From: Synchiropus splendidus
Taxonomy: Eukaryota; Chordata; Actinopteri; Syngnathiformes; Callionymidae
DNA: 64,000 nt
Assembly: GCF_027744825.2 (NCBI RefSeq)
Contig: NC_071351.1
Location: 17,993,001-18,057,000 of the forward strand
Reading direction: 5' to 3'
The notes beneath the pieces were generated by a model, which saw only the letters and a list, made by a program, of their open reading frames with translations, was not told the DNA's origin and searched no databases. The position numbers were made by a program, and so were the translations under genes. Positions 10,679-21,607 of this stretch are shown here, piece by piece (the first letter of the stretch is position 1; every line of letters begins with the position of its first letter).

Positions 10679-10955
10679 AGAGAGAAGAAGGAAACTCCAA
10701 AATGTCAAACCTGTATTGATTTATGGCCCCCTGGAGGTAATAAAACCCCCTCCCCTTCCGGAGGTAATAAAACCCCCTTGCCCCCTTTTTTATGTGAACA
10801 AGAAATTAAAATAATAACCCTCCCCTTTTTTTTATATCAACAGGAAATTAAAATAATAACCATCCCCCTTGTTTTATGATAGGAAGGGAAATAATTAACC
10901 TTATCCTCCCTTGTTTTATAACAGGAAGGAAAATAACGAAGGGAGGGGTTCGGAT
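10679..10955 (+). repeat. Left terminal inverted repeat of the Polinton
   Basis: It pairs with 25699-25926 in reverse complement through AAATGTCAAACCTGTATTGA and repeated GGAGGTAATAAAACC and AAATTAAAATAATAACC units. The left copy carries one extra short unit (~40 bp). Its internal repeats resemble degenerate 40-50 bp tandem units. Confidence 0.9.
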
Positions 10956-11044
10956 AGCTGTATAAACATCACCCTGTGTGTATATATATGTACCCTTCAG
11001 ACTGTTGCAAGCAGCAAGGAACCGTCGAACACAAGCAACTTGCA

Positions 11045-11335
11045 ATGTTTGTCCCGACACTGAAGCGTGGATCACCAGTGATCAGCGACACGGCTGTGAC
11101 TGTTATCAAGGACCCGTGGATGGGTGCTGGGGCTCCCTGTAAATCTATAATGTACCTACGGCGTACGCAGGCACCACCCGGGGAATCATTGCAGAATGAG
11201 TGGTCTCTAGAGCCTTACAGACGCCGAGGGAGATGGGGGTACACGTTCAAGTATGAAACAGCTGAAATGTACATTTATCAGTTGGGCGATGACGAAACCT
11301 TGAATGCCTATACGGAGATGGCTGTTATCGTCTAA
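11045..11335 (+). CDS. Polinton ORF of unknown function, ~96 aa
   Basis: The frame starts MFVPTLKRGSPVISDTAVTV and ends EMAVIV with a stop at 11335. It has an aromatic middle (GRWGYTFKYETAEMYIYQL). An upstream in-frame ATG at 10976 lies in a TATATG microsatellite tract, so the start at 11045 is preferred. It is the first open frame inside the left repeat. I do not recognise a domain. Confidence 0.4.
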   Translation: MFVPTLKRGSPVISDTAVTVIKDPWMGAGAPCKSIMYLRRTQAPPGESLQNEWSLEPYRRRGRWGYTFKYETAEMYIYQLGDDETLNAYTEMAVIV

Positions 11336-11518
11336 CGACTGGGGTGTGCTGAGCCGGAAAATCTTCCAAGGGCTGAAGAAGAACAACAACAACAACGTCA
11401 GAAGCCTGGAGCCGTGACTAACAAACCTGATCGAATGGAGAGCAAGCCGTCCTTCATGGCTATATGGCTGGCTAAAATCTCAGGATCAGGATGATGGTCC
11501 TTCAGGGCCATCCATAAA

Positions 11519-11725
11519 GTATCAACAGGAGTCACGGGTGAAGAAGAAGATTTCGTCCTGGAGTATTTTAATTCTGATTGCGGTGTATTTCGTACTCCGT
11601 TAGCAACACCGATGGATGCTTGGAGTAATAAAATTCAGGAGATTTCTCCGAAAATCGACGGCCTCTTCGACCATAGCCGCTTATGGAATGATGCCCTTGT
11701 GCTGAAAAAAGCACTGACCTTTTAG
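11519..11725 (+). pseudogene. Polinton ORF remnant (FDHSRLWND-containing)
   Basis: An open stretch without a good start reads VSTGVTGEEEDFVLEYFNSD, then VFRTPLATPMDAWSNK, then GLFDHSRLWNDALVLKKALT and stop. A TGA lies in frame just upstream. Composition is coding-like and it sits between two other Polinton ORFs, so it is probably part of a broken gene. No family is recognised. Confidence 0.35.
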
Positions 11726-11834
11726 TCCTGCCCCCTTTGGACCGCCTACTCGCTGATGGCTGCTATAAAGAGGATTTTTTCCAGAGCGACACCCTGCAGA
11801 TGTACCCTTTGGAACAAGCACGTCCAAGACAACA

Positions 11835-12011
11835 ATGAGGACAGAAGGTATTATGAGACGTATCGCCAATATCTTCCTCGGAGCTGCTACAGGCGGCACT
11901 GGGTACGGAATGAACAACTCCTCGACGACCCCTCTATTTACTGTGGAACACGTTACGGGTGATGGTCATGAGTACGTCGGTTCTAACAACGACACGACAG
12001 CCGGAGCCTGA
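11835..12011 (+). CDS. Small Gly/Thr-rich Polinton ORF, 58 aa
   Basis: ATG at 11835; the protein begins MRTEGIMRRIANIFLGAATG and continues GTGYGMNNSSTTPLF. A basic start followed by a Gly-rich hydrophobic patch resembles small virion-associated proteins of adeno-like viruses, but this is only a resemblance. The stop lies 48 bases before the next ORF's ATG. Confidence 0.3.
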   Translation: MRTEGIMRRIANIFLGAATGGTGYGMNNSSTTPLFTVEHVTGDGHEYVGSNNDTTAGA

Positions 12012-12059
12012 CCTTCGTTGACCATCGAAGACGACACAGACGACTCTGATGCAACTGAA

Positions 12060-12653
12060 ATGGATGAAGTGGGTGATGAGGAGGAACCTGTAGGGAGAGC
12101 AACAACCTCCTACCCCAAGAACGAAACTGTCGGCGTGTATCCGCCTGCTTCATCCTCAGCTTCTCAAGACCAAGAACCAGCAGCTCATGATGAAACGGAT
12201 GGCTGGAAAAGCGGTTTCTTCCTGAAAGCTGTAAAGACAGTTGTATTTCATCTACTAGGTAAAACCATGCGCAGGTATTGGAGGGAGATCTGCTGCGGTT
12301 GCCAAGTAGATCATCCCAGCCAACTACAACACAGCTGTCTTGAAGAGGTGGAGGATGTTTTCTACAGTCTTAACTTCCACCCGTTGATGAAGAGACTCTG
12401 TAACAAGAACTTTCTGCCTGCTATACAACACTACTTGACCCTGAATGACATACAACCGGAGAAAATGAGAACCAAGGCTACGGCTGAGACAGTCATGCTC
12501 GAAATGAGGTCTCCAAAGTCAAGTGTCTGGAATGAATACATCAAACATGAGCCAGAGGATCCTCTAATTGAACGTCTGGAATCAACAAGTAGAATCTGGA
12601 ATAGAACGCCGGTCCTGGTCCATGTCACAAACACGAGATTCCCTCGTATGTGA
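12060..12653 (+). CDS. Polinton protein of unknown function, ~197 aa
   Basis: The longest intact frame of the element. An acidic N-terminus (MDEVGDEEEPVG) is followed by a Ser/Gln-rich linker, then a globular part with a Cys/His motif: YWREICCGCQVDHPSQLQHS, then CLEEVEDVFYSLNF. CxC with a following HxxQ...HxC could bind zinc. A frame extension upstream to 12018 lacks an ATG. It precedes integrase in the rightward gene set. No function is known to me. Confidence 0.55.
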   Translation: MDEVGDEEEPVGRATTSYPKNETVGVYPPASSSASQDQEPAAHDETDGWKSGFFLKAVKTVVFHLLGKTMRRYWREICCGCQVDHPSQLQHSCLEEVEDVFYSLNFHPLMKRLCNKNFLPAIQHYLTLNDIQPEKMRTKATAETVMLEMRSPKSSVWNEYIKHEPEDPLIERLESTSRIWNRTPVLVHVTNTRFPRM

Positions 12654-12765
12654 TACTTTTTTTTTTCTCTTTGTATAACATTACGTTTGAATCCTGACAT
12701 AACCTGTTTAATAAAAAACATTAAGAGGCATATTCGGATCTCAGCTCTTTCATTTCTCGTTTAAC

Positions 12766-12927
12766 ATGTCGGTGAAACACATCATTAAAGAGTTTCTTAC
12801 AATCCTCTTCACCCCGGGAGCTATGGAGGTGTGGATCGCCTTCGTGGAGGGGTGCAGGTTGAGACTGGAAAACCAGTCAGTTCTAAATCTATTAAAGTTT
12901 TTTATCAAAACAGGATGCTTTGCATAA
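12766..12927 (+). CDS. Small Polinton ORF upstream of integrase, 53 aa
   Basis: ATG at 12766 gives MSVKHIIKEFLTILFTPGAM, then VWIAFVEGCRLRLENQSVLN, ending GCFA and stop. It abuts the integrase remnant, whose frame begins at the stop (the HNTLHKPAR stretch). It may be its own gene or a rearranged integrase N-terminus. Confidence 0.3.
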   Translation: MSVKHIIKEFLTILFTPGAMEVWIAFVEGCRLRLENQSVLNLLKFFIKTGCFA

Positions 12928-13666
12928 CACCTTGCATAAACCAGCGAGAGTAAACTTTCCGAGAAACAGAGTATTTGTTCACAGGCCTCTTCAACAATTC
13001 CAGGCCGACCTATGCGACATGCAGGCATTGGCTAGATATAACGTCGATCAAAATTACTTCGATTGAGATTGAGACAGTGAAGGCGTTTGAATCAGTGCTG
13101 GAGGAGAGCTGGACGCCTGCAAAGCTACAGAGGATGACGGGAAATAATTTTTCAACAAGAGTTTCCGGGCTTTGATGGAAAGGATGGGTATTAATCATTT
13201 TTCAACAGCGAGTGACGTTACGGCCTCTGTGGTTGAGAGATTTAACCGCACTCTAAAAAATCGGATGTGGAGATATTTTACAGTTAAAAACACCCTACGT
13301 TACATCAAGGTTTTACAGGATATAGCAAAGAGTTATAATCACAGCTATCACAGTAGTATAAAAATGACACCGATGGAAGTAACTAAAGAAAATACTCTGT
13401 TTGACAATCTTTACAAGCCAAAATTTAAGGAGGGCGATCATGTTAGGATATCAAAACTACGAGGTGTATTTGACAAAAAGTATGAGCAGATTTTTACAGA
13501 CGAGATATTTACGATAACTGAACATATTCACTGCAACCCGCCTGTGTATAAATTGAAAGATTTCGATCACAAACCCATCCAAGTATTTCACGTTGAAAAG
13601 ATTCTCAAGGAACCCGTCGTTAAAGGAGGTGACAGAACTGGCCTGAAAAATTCAACAGCTGGGTAA
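12925..13666 (+). pseudogene. Polinton integrase (retroviral-type, DDE)
   Basis: The first block reads HKPARVNFPRNRVFVHRPLQ, then QFQADLCDMQALARYN with the first Asp; it is then deleted and out of frame. A second block near 13080-13170 keeps a broken DxG region (KAFESVLEESW, then a DDG-like stretch in a shifted frame). The third block (13172-13666) is open and holds the Glu (ASVVERFNRTLKNRMWRYFT), the SYNHSYHSSIKMTP helix and a C-terminal SH3/chromo-like part (FKEGDHVRISKLRG). The triad is only partly preserved. It would insert the element. Confidence 0.8.
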
Positions 13667-13726
13667 AAGCTTCAGATATAAAAAATATATAAGACGATCG
13701 TTCTTTACACCAGGCATCATATCATT

Positions 13727-14463
13727 ATGTACGGCTCAAAGAACGCTGGCTTCTATGTGACTTTACCATCAAACGCCAGTGCAAGAGTTTTTAAAGACAA
13801 CTCGATTGGTACTTTCCGTGTTGATTTAGCATAACATATCGATTTAAACGGAAAATGGGAGGTTGCTTTGACGGAGATTACATGCCCTCACACATGGCAT
13901 AATATTCCAGAGGATGCGGCGTCATTTTACTGGACACCGAACCCTGGAGGACCTGATTCCAACACAAACACGGTTCCCACGAGAGGTTCAGATTTAGATG
14001 CTAACACGTCGCGGCGGCATAAAGATGAATTTCATACAGCCATGGCGAGACTTAGGGCTCCGGATCCTGACGCCAGCGCCTCAGCTCAGAGGAAAAAAGA
14101 CAAATCGCGAGGGGTTGATTGACATTTCAAAACTGCGGGAACAGATATTTCCAAACTGAAGTTCAAGGGTGGATATTACAGCTCGGTCAGAACCTAGTGC
14201 TTTTTAACTCTCCTTTGGCTTACATGCTAGGTGTAGAGCCTGGTAACTGGATCCATTTTTGCGAGTTCAGAGCGCCCCGTCCAGTTGATTTAAAAGCGGG
14301 GTTTTACCATCTCTTCTGTTACAGCGACGTTGTAAAGAGACGCCCTCCAGGACGACGTGTAACACAGAGCTCTAATAAACGTACAAACAAAAAAAGAAAG
14401 AAGTCAGTTGACAGAAGCAAACGGGCCAAGAGGAAGTCCAGAGGGAGCTCTGATATATTTTAA
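13727..14463 (+). pseudogene. Polinton minor capsid (penton-like) protein, broken
   Basis: ATG at 13727 gives GFYVTLPSNASARVF, typical of the single-jelly-roll minor capsid protein. An in-frame TAA follows at codon 36 (13832), the frame continues (WEVALTEITCPHTWHNI) to a TGA at 14120, and the domain end appears in another frame (LAYMLGVEPGNWIHF, then RPVDLKAGFYHLFCYSDVV). That frame runs directly into a Lys/Arg-rich tail (NKRTNKKRKKSVDRSKRAKR) ending at 14463. The tail looks like the end of a separate basic core protein fused by deletion. Confidence 0.7.
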
Positions 14464-14483
14464 AAAACCTTATATACAGTAAC

Positions 14484-15763
14484 ATGGCACTCATACACCA
14501 GAAATCTGCTGAATGCACATTGGCAGAACTGGATTTATTCACGCCGCCGGTGACGCAGCTTTCCATCGAGGACAAAGTTTACACTGAAATTGCTCCAGTA
14601 GCCGCTATCAGCGATGGAGGACCGATTGAGTTTTTTATATCGGGAGACGGCGAAAAGTATCTAGACCTAAATGACACCCTTCTGCACGTGCGTGCAAGAT
14701 TTACTAACGCCGATGGCACACCGCTGGCAAATGACGCAGCAGTCAGTCTCATCAATTACCCTCTAAACACAATCTTTGAGCAGTGCGAATGATTTCGCAG
14801 TCCAGTTCCACTCACTCATACAGAGCTATGATCGAAACAGTCAACTTTTCAGGCGATACTCTTAAAACACAGTTTAGCGCCGGTCTTTTTTACCAAGACA
14901 CACTTGGGTCAGTTGACTTGATCATCACTGTAAACGGTCCCAACACTGGCCTTAATAAAGGGCCAGAATTCACGAGAAGATCCAGAGAAGTACATCTTCT
15001 CGGTCCTCTCCACAGCGACATATTTTTCTGTGAGAGACTGTTATTAAACTCGGTCGATTTAAGAATTAAACTCACCAGGGCGAATGATGCCTTCTGCCTG
15101 ACCGGACCCCGCGATTCCAACTTTCTTCTGAAAATCCTCGGCGCCTCTCTGTTTGTGAAGAAAGTCACTGTTTCACCAGCTGTGGGAATAGGTCATGCAG
15201 CGGGTTTGTTAAAAGGAAATGCTCTCTACCTTCTCTCACGAGTCAATGTAAAAACATACTCCATTCCAGAAAACTCAAGAATATGCACCCAGGAGAATTT
15301 ATTTCTGGGTTCAATACTTAAAACATGGTTTTAGGGATGGTGCATCATGAGGCATTTAACGGTAGGAAGATCTCTCCCCGTTTTTCATCATTACGATACT
15401 GAATATCTAGCACTCTGTCAGGATGGCCGACTGATCCCCGCAAAAGCTTTTCAACCTCAGTTTAATAACAGTATAGCGGTCAGAGAGTTTTATAACATGA
15501 TTGTAGCTACAGGAAGAAATTTGAAGGAGCTTCCCTTAAGCATTGACCGCGAAGGTTTTAACGGTGGTTATTCACTGTTTGCATTTAATCTCAATCCAGC
15601 CGACGGCAACGACGCTCTCTCCCCTGTGTCAAATGGGAATTTAATACTGGAGATGAGATTCAGAGTACCCTTACCAAACACCCTAACACAAAATGTGTAC
15701 GCTTGTTATGATTCCATTCTGGAGATTGATGCGAAAAGACAAGTGCTGGTGGACTACTATTAA
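14484..15763 (+). pseudogene. Polinton major capsid protein (double jelly roll), broken
   Basis: Three consecutive frames make up one capsid protein: 14484-14792 (SAECTLAELDLFTPPVTQLS, then IEFFISGDGEKYLDLNDTLL), 14783-15334 (THSYRAMIETVNFSGDTL, then SDIFFCERLLLNSVDLRIKL) and 15347-15763 (GRNLKELPLSIDREGFNGG, then YACYDSILEIDAKRQVLVDY). The first matches the well-known capsid start often annotated in animal genomes as F54H12.2-like. Total length is about 420 residues, slightly short, with a small deletion plus frameshift near 14790 and a second break near 15335. It would form the hexons of an icosahedral particle. Confidence 0.85.
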
Positions 15764-15769
15764 AAAATT

Positions 15770-16201
15770 ATGGATAGTCTCCAGTTACAGAGGCTGCTGA
15801 GAGGTCTTTTGGGCGACACATTTTATGGTGTATGACCGTCGGATAAGTTGCCTCAATTGACACACCCCCTCAGACTGCCTGCATATTTCATTGTCAACAC
15901 ACATCCGGCACATAAACCAGGAGAGCAGTGGCTGGCTTTAAGTCTCGAAGAAGACGGTAGAACAACTTTCTTTGACTCATTTGGAATGGGACCCTACTTT
16001 GCACATTACCCTGAAAATATTTTAAAGTTTCTCAAGAAACATTCAGGCGACATCAAGTACAACAATGGTCAACTACAGCACCCTCTATCGTTTGTATGTG
16101 GTCATCATTGCGTCTTCTACCTCTGTTATCGTGCTTGAGGGCTGTCTATCGAAGAAGTATTATGTCTTTACAGTGACGATACCAAAATGACCTCTTGGTA
16201 A
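15770..16201 (+). pseudogene. Polinton adenovirus-type cysteine protease, broken
   Basis: ATG at 15770 lies 7 bases after the capsid stop. The frame reads MDSLQLQRLLRGLLGDTFYG, then TGA at 15833, then PAYFIVNTHPAHKPGEQW, TTFFDSFGMGP, FVCGHHCVFYLC, a second TGA at 16136, and a last stop at 16201. The DSFG Asp and the CGxxC Cys of the C5-type (adenain-like) protease are present. The catalytic His expected before Trp in the PGxxW block is Gln (15926-15928). It would mature capsid proteins. Two stops plus the lost His indicate long decay. Confidence 0.82.
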
Positions 16202-16418
16202 ACAACTTTGTGAAAGGACATCAACAATGTCTAAAAAGATGTGCACACTTTCCGTGGAAACAACAAAACTGTTCTCTTCTGTATTTTAAAGACTATTGTA
16301 ACGTGTGACTAATCTTATTTTGTTTGTGCGTGTGTTTAAAAAAAAATCTGTAATCTCATAGTAATTCAATAAAACATTTTATTGATGAAAAGACAATAAC
16401 TGTGTACAAGACAATTAT

Positions 16419-17195
16419 TCAGGAAACCCATCGATGTGTTAGAGACAATTTCTTCCCTTTGGTCATTACTCGCATCAAGCGTCGTTGAGGTGTCACTTTA
16501 GGGTCCTTTGGGTCGGGAGACCAGCTCTCAGCTATACTTTTCTTTCGCGAGATAGACTTCGATTTAAGTCTCTGATATTGAGCCCTCGCTTCAGGATTGG
16601 ACAGCAGTGTGAGAGGGATGTTTAGCTTTAATAATGAGATGAGAAACTTGGACCATCCCTCAGGTAATGATGAACTTGTTTTCTTATACGGTTGGGAAAG
16701 GTACTTGAATATATCACACGAGACCCTTTTACAGCATTTCCTTCATACATAAATTGGCCAATCATATTCCAACCATCACCGTTTTTGGATATCCTCAGGA
16801 TAATGTAATGTATATGATAATGCATATATACTTTTGACGGAAGGCTATTTAGAATATCCTTACCCAAGTCATCTGTAACAGAGGGTGTTTTTAGAACACT
16901 TTCGACACGACTGTCAGAGTCGTGGGGATGATCGCTGACTCCGTCTCGTTTTAAAGTCAGAGTTACTCTCCTTTGGTCTCTCTGATCCTGTTTTGTAAAG
17001 GTTAAATATCTCTGCAATAGAGCATCATACTTTTTAATCTTCTCATACGAGTTTAACTGAGAATCATTTAGAATGGTCCTCATCTTCTCATTCAGTTCGT
17101 CTTCGGCAGTTTCACGGATGTGGGAGGTTGGAGGTTGGTGATAACTGGTTAATTTGCTGAGGAGAGACGAGATACATTTTCTGGATAGTCTTCAT
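16419..17195 (-). pseudogene. Polinton leftward gene, ~250-aa protein of unknown role
   Basis: Start at 17195: MKTIQKMYLVSPQQINQLSP. A one-base frame change near 17110 leads into HIRETAEDELNEKM, LNSYEKIKKYDALLQRYLTF and a His/Asp-rich linker. A second frame change near 16640 is followed by KFLISLLKLNIPLTLLSNPE and a basic end (KGKKLSLTHRWVS) at 16419. I recognise it as a recurring Polinton structural gene without assigned function. It faces the protease gene tail to tail. Confidence 0.6.
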
Positions 17196-17201
17196 AGTGT
17201 T

Positions 17202-17340
17202 TTACTTCTTTACAAGTCCTCCTATTAGATTCCCAATGATTGGAACGGCAGCCGATAGCAACGGCAACAGGGATCCTCCCGATTGCTTTTTAAGAATCCT
17301 TCATTTACGCTTCACGCACGCCTTTTTATTAGCCAAGAGT
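17202..17340 (-). pseudogene. Small Polinton virion-type peptide (GG-containing)
   Basis: A minus frame reads LLANKKACVKRK, a stop, RILKKQSGGSLLPLLSAAVP, then IIGNLIGGLVKK and a stop at 17202. It is basic, then SGG, then a hydrophobic amphipathic stretch. This is the style of small adenovirus-like core/membrane-lytic precursors, with GG sites that the protease could cut. It ends 7 bases before the next leftward gene's ATG. It is broken by one stop. Confidence 0.45.
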
Positions 17341-17344
17341 CTGA

Positions 17345-19065
17345 TGTTTTTCTTCTGTTTTTTTCAGTTTTTTGAACTGAGCCTGCGACAACGGTAAAAA
17401 AGAAAAAAAAAAAAAAAAATCTGTCAAATCTGCCGAGGCCTGCCTCCAATTATCCGCCCACCACGCTGGAATCCCAGGCAGCCTTAGTCCAGCCGAGCAT
17501 TTGATGTTGCCACTCAACATTTGATGGAGAACAGGGTGGCTTTGAAAATTGAGTGTAAACTTGCCTGCCAAGTTTGACGTGAAGAAGGAGGGGACGGCGC
17601 TGGTGGGGAAGAGGAAAAGTGGGGAGACAAGGAAAAAGCCGCTGGATGGAAAGCAGCTGCTGACGGCTGGAAAACATCATTTTAAACGGACCCAAATGTG
17701 GCACTGGAAACCGGTGCCAAGTAGTCAGCGTTTCATTTTGCTGATGCATAGTAGAGCTGGAGACGATGTTTAGAAGAAGGCATAAACCTCCATTATTCTG
17801 AGGAAATAACCTGGAGTCTCCCTCAAACGTGACTCAGTTAAGCTTTCTTCATTCACACTGGAGCTGAGGCAGTGGGCAAAATCATGCTATCAGTCCTGTA
17901 GCTGTGAGGACCGACAACAGAGAGGATTCTGACAAACATGACGAATGAGTTCCTGCACTCGGCTTCTCCTCGCTCGCGAGAACCATGAAGCAGCCACACT
18001 GTACTGGCGCCTTGCGTCATTATTCAAAGGCAACATGATGGAATGCGTCAACTTTTTACCCTCATGTTGGCTTCTGACAAGTTCTGACAACTTAAATTAG
18101 GGTTTGCTTGTTATTCTACACTTTGAGTCGCTGAAAATCTAAGCAAAAAGCTGAAACATCAGAAGGTACAACAGGAATGTACGCGATTGCTTGTCAGTCT
18201 ACCTGTGTCCTGCGTGTCATTTTGCAGTAACTAAGGTACACAGCTACAGCAAATCCTGCTGCCTTTGATCTTTGGCGTATGTTTCTGTTTAGCCCAGAAT
18301 TTCATTCAAAAATTAAGAAGTGCAAGAGGGAGCAGCTGAGCTTGAAGCTTGGGAATCTAAACACACTCTGAAGGCATTAAATAGTAACCATGCAGCTCGA
18401 GGTGACACTGAAGTCAGCATGTCCCGTGGCACATCCTGATGTCCTGAGCACTGTGTCATGTGGAGGAAGATGGAGGTTGAGGCTATGCCATGGGGTGGCA
18501 CTTTAAGTCTAAATACTCTCATGTCACCAGGACTTTGTGATGTGTTTAAGTCTTGAGGAGATATTTGAGTAAAGAGAGAACCAGGTCTCAAGACTCAATC
18601 AAAATAAAGTAATCAATCACTCGTCCATACTCTTCCATTTCAGCATCAGAACCTTGGGATAGTAGTGGGATAAGTCACTCACCACCCCATTATTTAAAAC
18701 AGCGGAGAAGTTTATGAATCCAAAGTATTTTGAATGAAAGACAGAACAAAGTGAGAAGCCTATTCATCAGCCCCTATTTACCTCTGAGTCATATTCATGA
18801 AAAGCAATGACCTCACTCCTTGTTGGCTCAGGCAACAGGTAAGTGAAGAGGCTGAACCGGTCGTGTTCAAACTAATGACTGCTGAGGGCAGACCGATGAC
18901 GGTAAAGTGAAACTTTTTTTTCAAAACATTCAGGGTGATCTCACTGAGAGCTTGAATAAAGTCTAAAGTTAAGGAGAACTATGCATCAAAATGTCTTTAC
19001 GTTTCTTTGATGGAGCATGGTATTGTTCCTTCAGTAAACCTGCGTTTCTTTTTTTACGCGCTGAC
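17345..19065. other. Non-coding block inside the Polinton
   Basis: About 1.7 kb without a recognisable gene separates the small leftward genes from the ATPase. It starts next to a poly-A run (17401-17419). The run and the lack of Polinton frames suggest an inserted or duplicated segment; I could not classify it. Confidence 0.35.
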
Positions 19066-19070
19066 ATAAC

Positions 19071-19729
19071 TTAAGCAGACGTTTTTGGTATGTACACAGT
19101 GTGACGTTGATGAGGAAGTATCCCAGTCCTTAGTCTGTAGCGTTCTGGACATGAGGGTGTTAGATCAACAATTAAGTGCCTGTGAGCGCCAGCTGTAGTG
19201 TCTTCAATGCTTTCTAGAAAGAAAGCTCTTTGAGACGGTTAAACCTGTTGAGCAAGAACTTTCATCTGCATTTTATTGCTATTCTTAAACAATACAAAGT
19301 AATTGCCATTCAGACTAATAGTACGACTATATTGACCACGATGAAATAAGTTTTGCGTCAGCATTATAACACTCGTATTTTTATGTTGTCTGTACTGGGT
19401 AAAAATTCGAACAACCTCAGGGTTTTCAGAAGCTTCAAAAAAACATTGTCAAGAATAATCAAATGTTTTCTATCAGAAGGAAATACATCTTCATTTTCAA
19501 AAGATTCATGTAAACCTTCAATGAATTTGACATTTTTATTCATCTTTTGCAATTCACTGTACATAGGTTGAAAAGAAGTATAAATCCATACAATATTTAC
19601 ATTGACATCATCCATGACATGTTCACAATTTTCAAGTATACATTTTACAAAATGGGTCTTTCCTGACCCTGATGGTCCCACCCCAACGTGGATCGAAATT
19701 AATTTATTCCATAATGACCCCTCATCCAC
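19071..19729 (-). pseudogene. Polinton genome-packaging ATPase (FtsK/A32-like)
   Basis: The open part 19729-19364 has Walker A (GVGPSGSGKTHFVK), IVWIYTSFQPMYSEL, and a Walker B region HLIILDN in which the usual second acidic residue is Asn (19445-19450). After a frameshift at ~19362 the C-terminal third continues on minus: LTQNLFHRGQYSRTISLNG, then VLFKNSNKMQMKVLAQQV. A further shift leads to FLESIEDTTAG, then LTPSCPERYRLRTGILP and a stop at 19071. All conserved segments are present at normal length (~220 aa), so the gene decayed by small indels. It would pump DNA into capsids. Confidence 0.8.
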
Positions 19730-19736
19730 TCAAAAC

Positions 19737-20280
19737 TCAGAACCCAAAAGGTTTGGTTGTGCCGTCCGATAACAATCGCCTCTTATCGTACACGACCCGG
19801 AGTTTTTTCGTAACTGATCTGTTTTTTAAAGTGATGTTCTTTTTATCCCTCACAATGATGTGTTGACGGGTCTCAAGCACGCCGTCAGGAGAATACTCTA
19901 AAAACAAGTCATCCAGTGTCACCACAAACAACGGGGAACCCTTTACACATGACTGTTAGATTGTGGATGAAAGGTTTGAGGCCATCCTGAAAGAGGGATC
20001 ATTGTTCAAGTTTTTTGATCCTCAGATTATCAATTAATGCGTTAATATTCTTCTGCGAGACGTACAGTTACTCTCTCCTCACTGGCATCAACAAGAAATA
20101 TCTGTAAGGTCTCCTGCTGGTCCAGAACTCAATCATTGTTTCTCTGAATGAGCACCTTTGAACACATGTGTAACTTGTTGAATCGCCCAGGTTCTAGGTC
20201 TAAACTGAGGATACCACATATTGTTGTACTTGTTATTTAGAAACAATACAATACAAGGGACCTGCCATGATGTATGGTTG
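19737..20280 (-). pseudogene. Polinton leftward ORF upstream of the ATPase
   Basis: A 64-codon frame (19931-19737) reads FVVTLDDLFLEYSPDGVLET, then KNITLKNRSVTKKLRVVYDK, ending TKPFGF. Further upstream on minus, YNNMWYPQFRPRTWAIQQVT (about 20260-20180) is coding-like. They may belong to one broken gene. The segment ends 8 bases before the ATPase start, consistent with compact leftward genes. Function not recognised. Confidence 0.4.
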
Positions 20281-21548
20281 AGAGACTGCTACACAGGCAG
20301 ACAAGCAGAGTCACGTGTCTGAATTGATGGCCTGGTTTTCATAGGCGGAGTGAGCATCTAAGATCAAGATGGAGGTCGCCGATTTGTGATGGCTACTAGT
20401 GAGGAACAGATAAAATGTCATACATTGAAGATTTTGCAAGCTACTCACAAACATTCAACATAAATATTTGCCTGCATTCAACTTTTAATTTTCAATTTTT
20501 ATCATTTCTATCTTTTGCAGGAGATAACTATTCCATCACTTATGTTTAAACCACATCATAGTGAGAATATATTCCAACAGCATTAGATTTAGCTCTTTCA
20601 AAATTTCAGATTTTGTTCAAGGATATTGTCGATATCCATTTGCCTTTGGAATTAATTGAGATTCCTTGCAAAAGTATCCTATTGACGCAAATGTTGACAG
20701 TAACGTTTGAAAATCGTAACATGGTCCTAGAAATTGCAGCACCTTCAAGAGTTTCTCCACAACCAACAGAAACACTACATCATTACAAAATATAACCCAA
20801 AAAGTACTGTAGTAACATGCAAACATGAACGTCAGTCTACACTTTGACTCCAAAGATCCAGTGGAAAAGCCTCATAGAACTTCATATCCAATATGTGTTC
20901 CTTCCTTCCGTTTAAAGTTCTTAAAGATGTTGATGAGATGTTTATGAGATGTTCATACAAATTCTACCAAGAAGAACACACCCAAACCAATGACAAGCAT
21001 TGTCTAGGAGTTGTAAGTGATATGTTCATCAATTCCGCATTTACCTACGGATGCGTAGATCCAACAAGTCCAACATTTCCCCGCTGTGGGACAAATAAGG
21101 GGCACTCTGTGCTCAAGATTCAAGATTGTATTAATCACCGTGGTCACCCTCGACATTTTGGGTCCTCTCATTTGAAATGATATTTTCTATGTTCATATTT
21201 CGTCGTATGCAGTTACACTTTAAAACTTAACTGACTGATGGATGGATAGGTAGATGCAAGTTCATAAAAAGGAATAAAAGCCTTCTGCAGGATTCAGTGC
21301 CTCATTGAGAGACTACTAGCGTAAAAAAAAAAAAAAAAAAAAATGCTTCCACGCAATTCGTACACCTTGTGAATGTAAACAGATAGAAGATAAAATACTA
21401 TCCAGCTTGAAGATATGTAAAGAAAATGTAAGTCTAGGACGATTAAAAATGAAAAAACTGAACGTATGTCAGAAACTACAATGTCAACCCTGTGATTTGT
21501 TGTTTGTCAGTTAAAATTGGCAGTGATTAGTAAAAAGTTTTACTTGTA

Positions 21549-21566
<18 letters not shown>

Positions 21567-21601
<35 letters not shown>
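21567..21601. repeat. (TA)n microsatellite after poly-A
   Basis: A run of A followed by about 17 TA units. Confidence 0.95.

Positions 21602-21607
<6 letters not shown>

Noticed and set aside
20613..21180. Two plus frames as possible Polinton polymerase remnants
   Set aside because: No exonuclease or polymerase motif (such as YxDTD) is present; composition is AT-driven.
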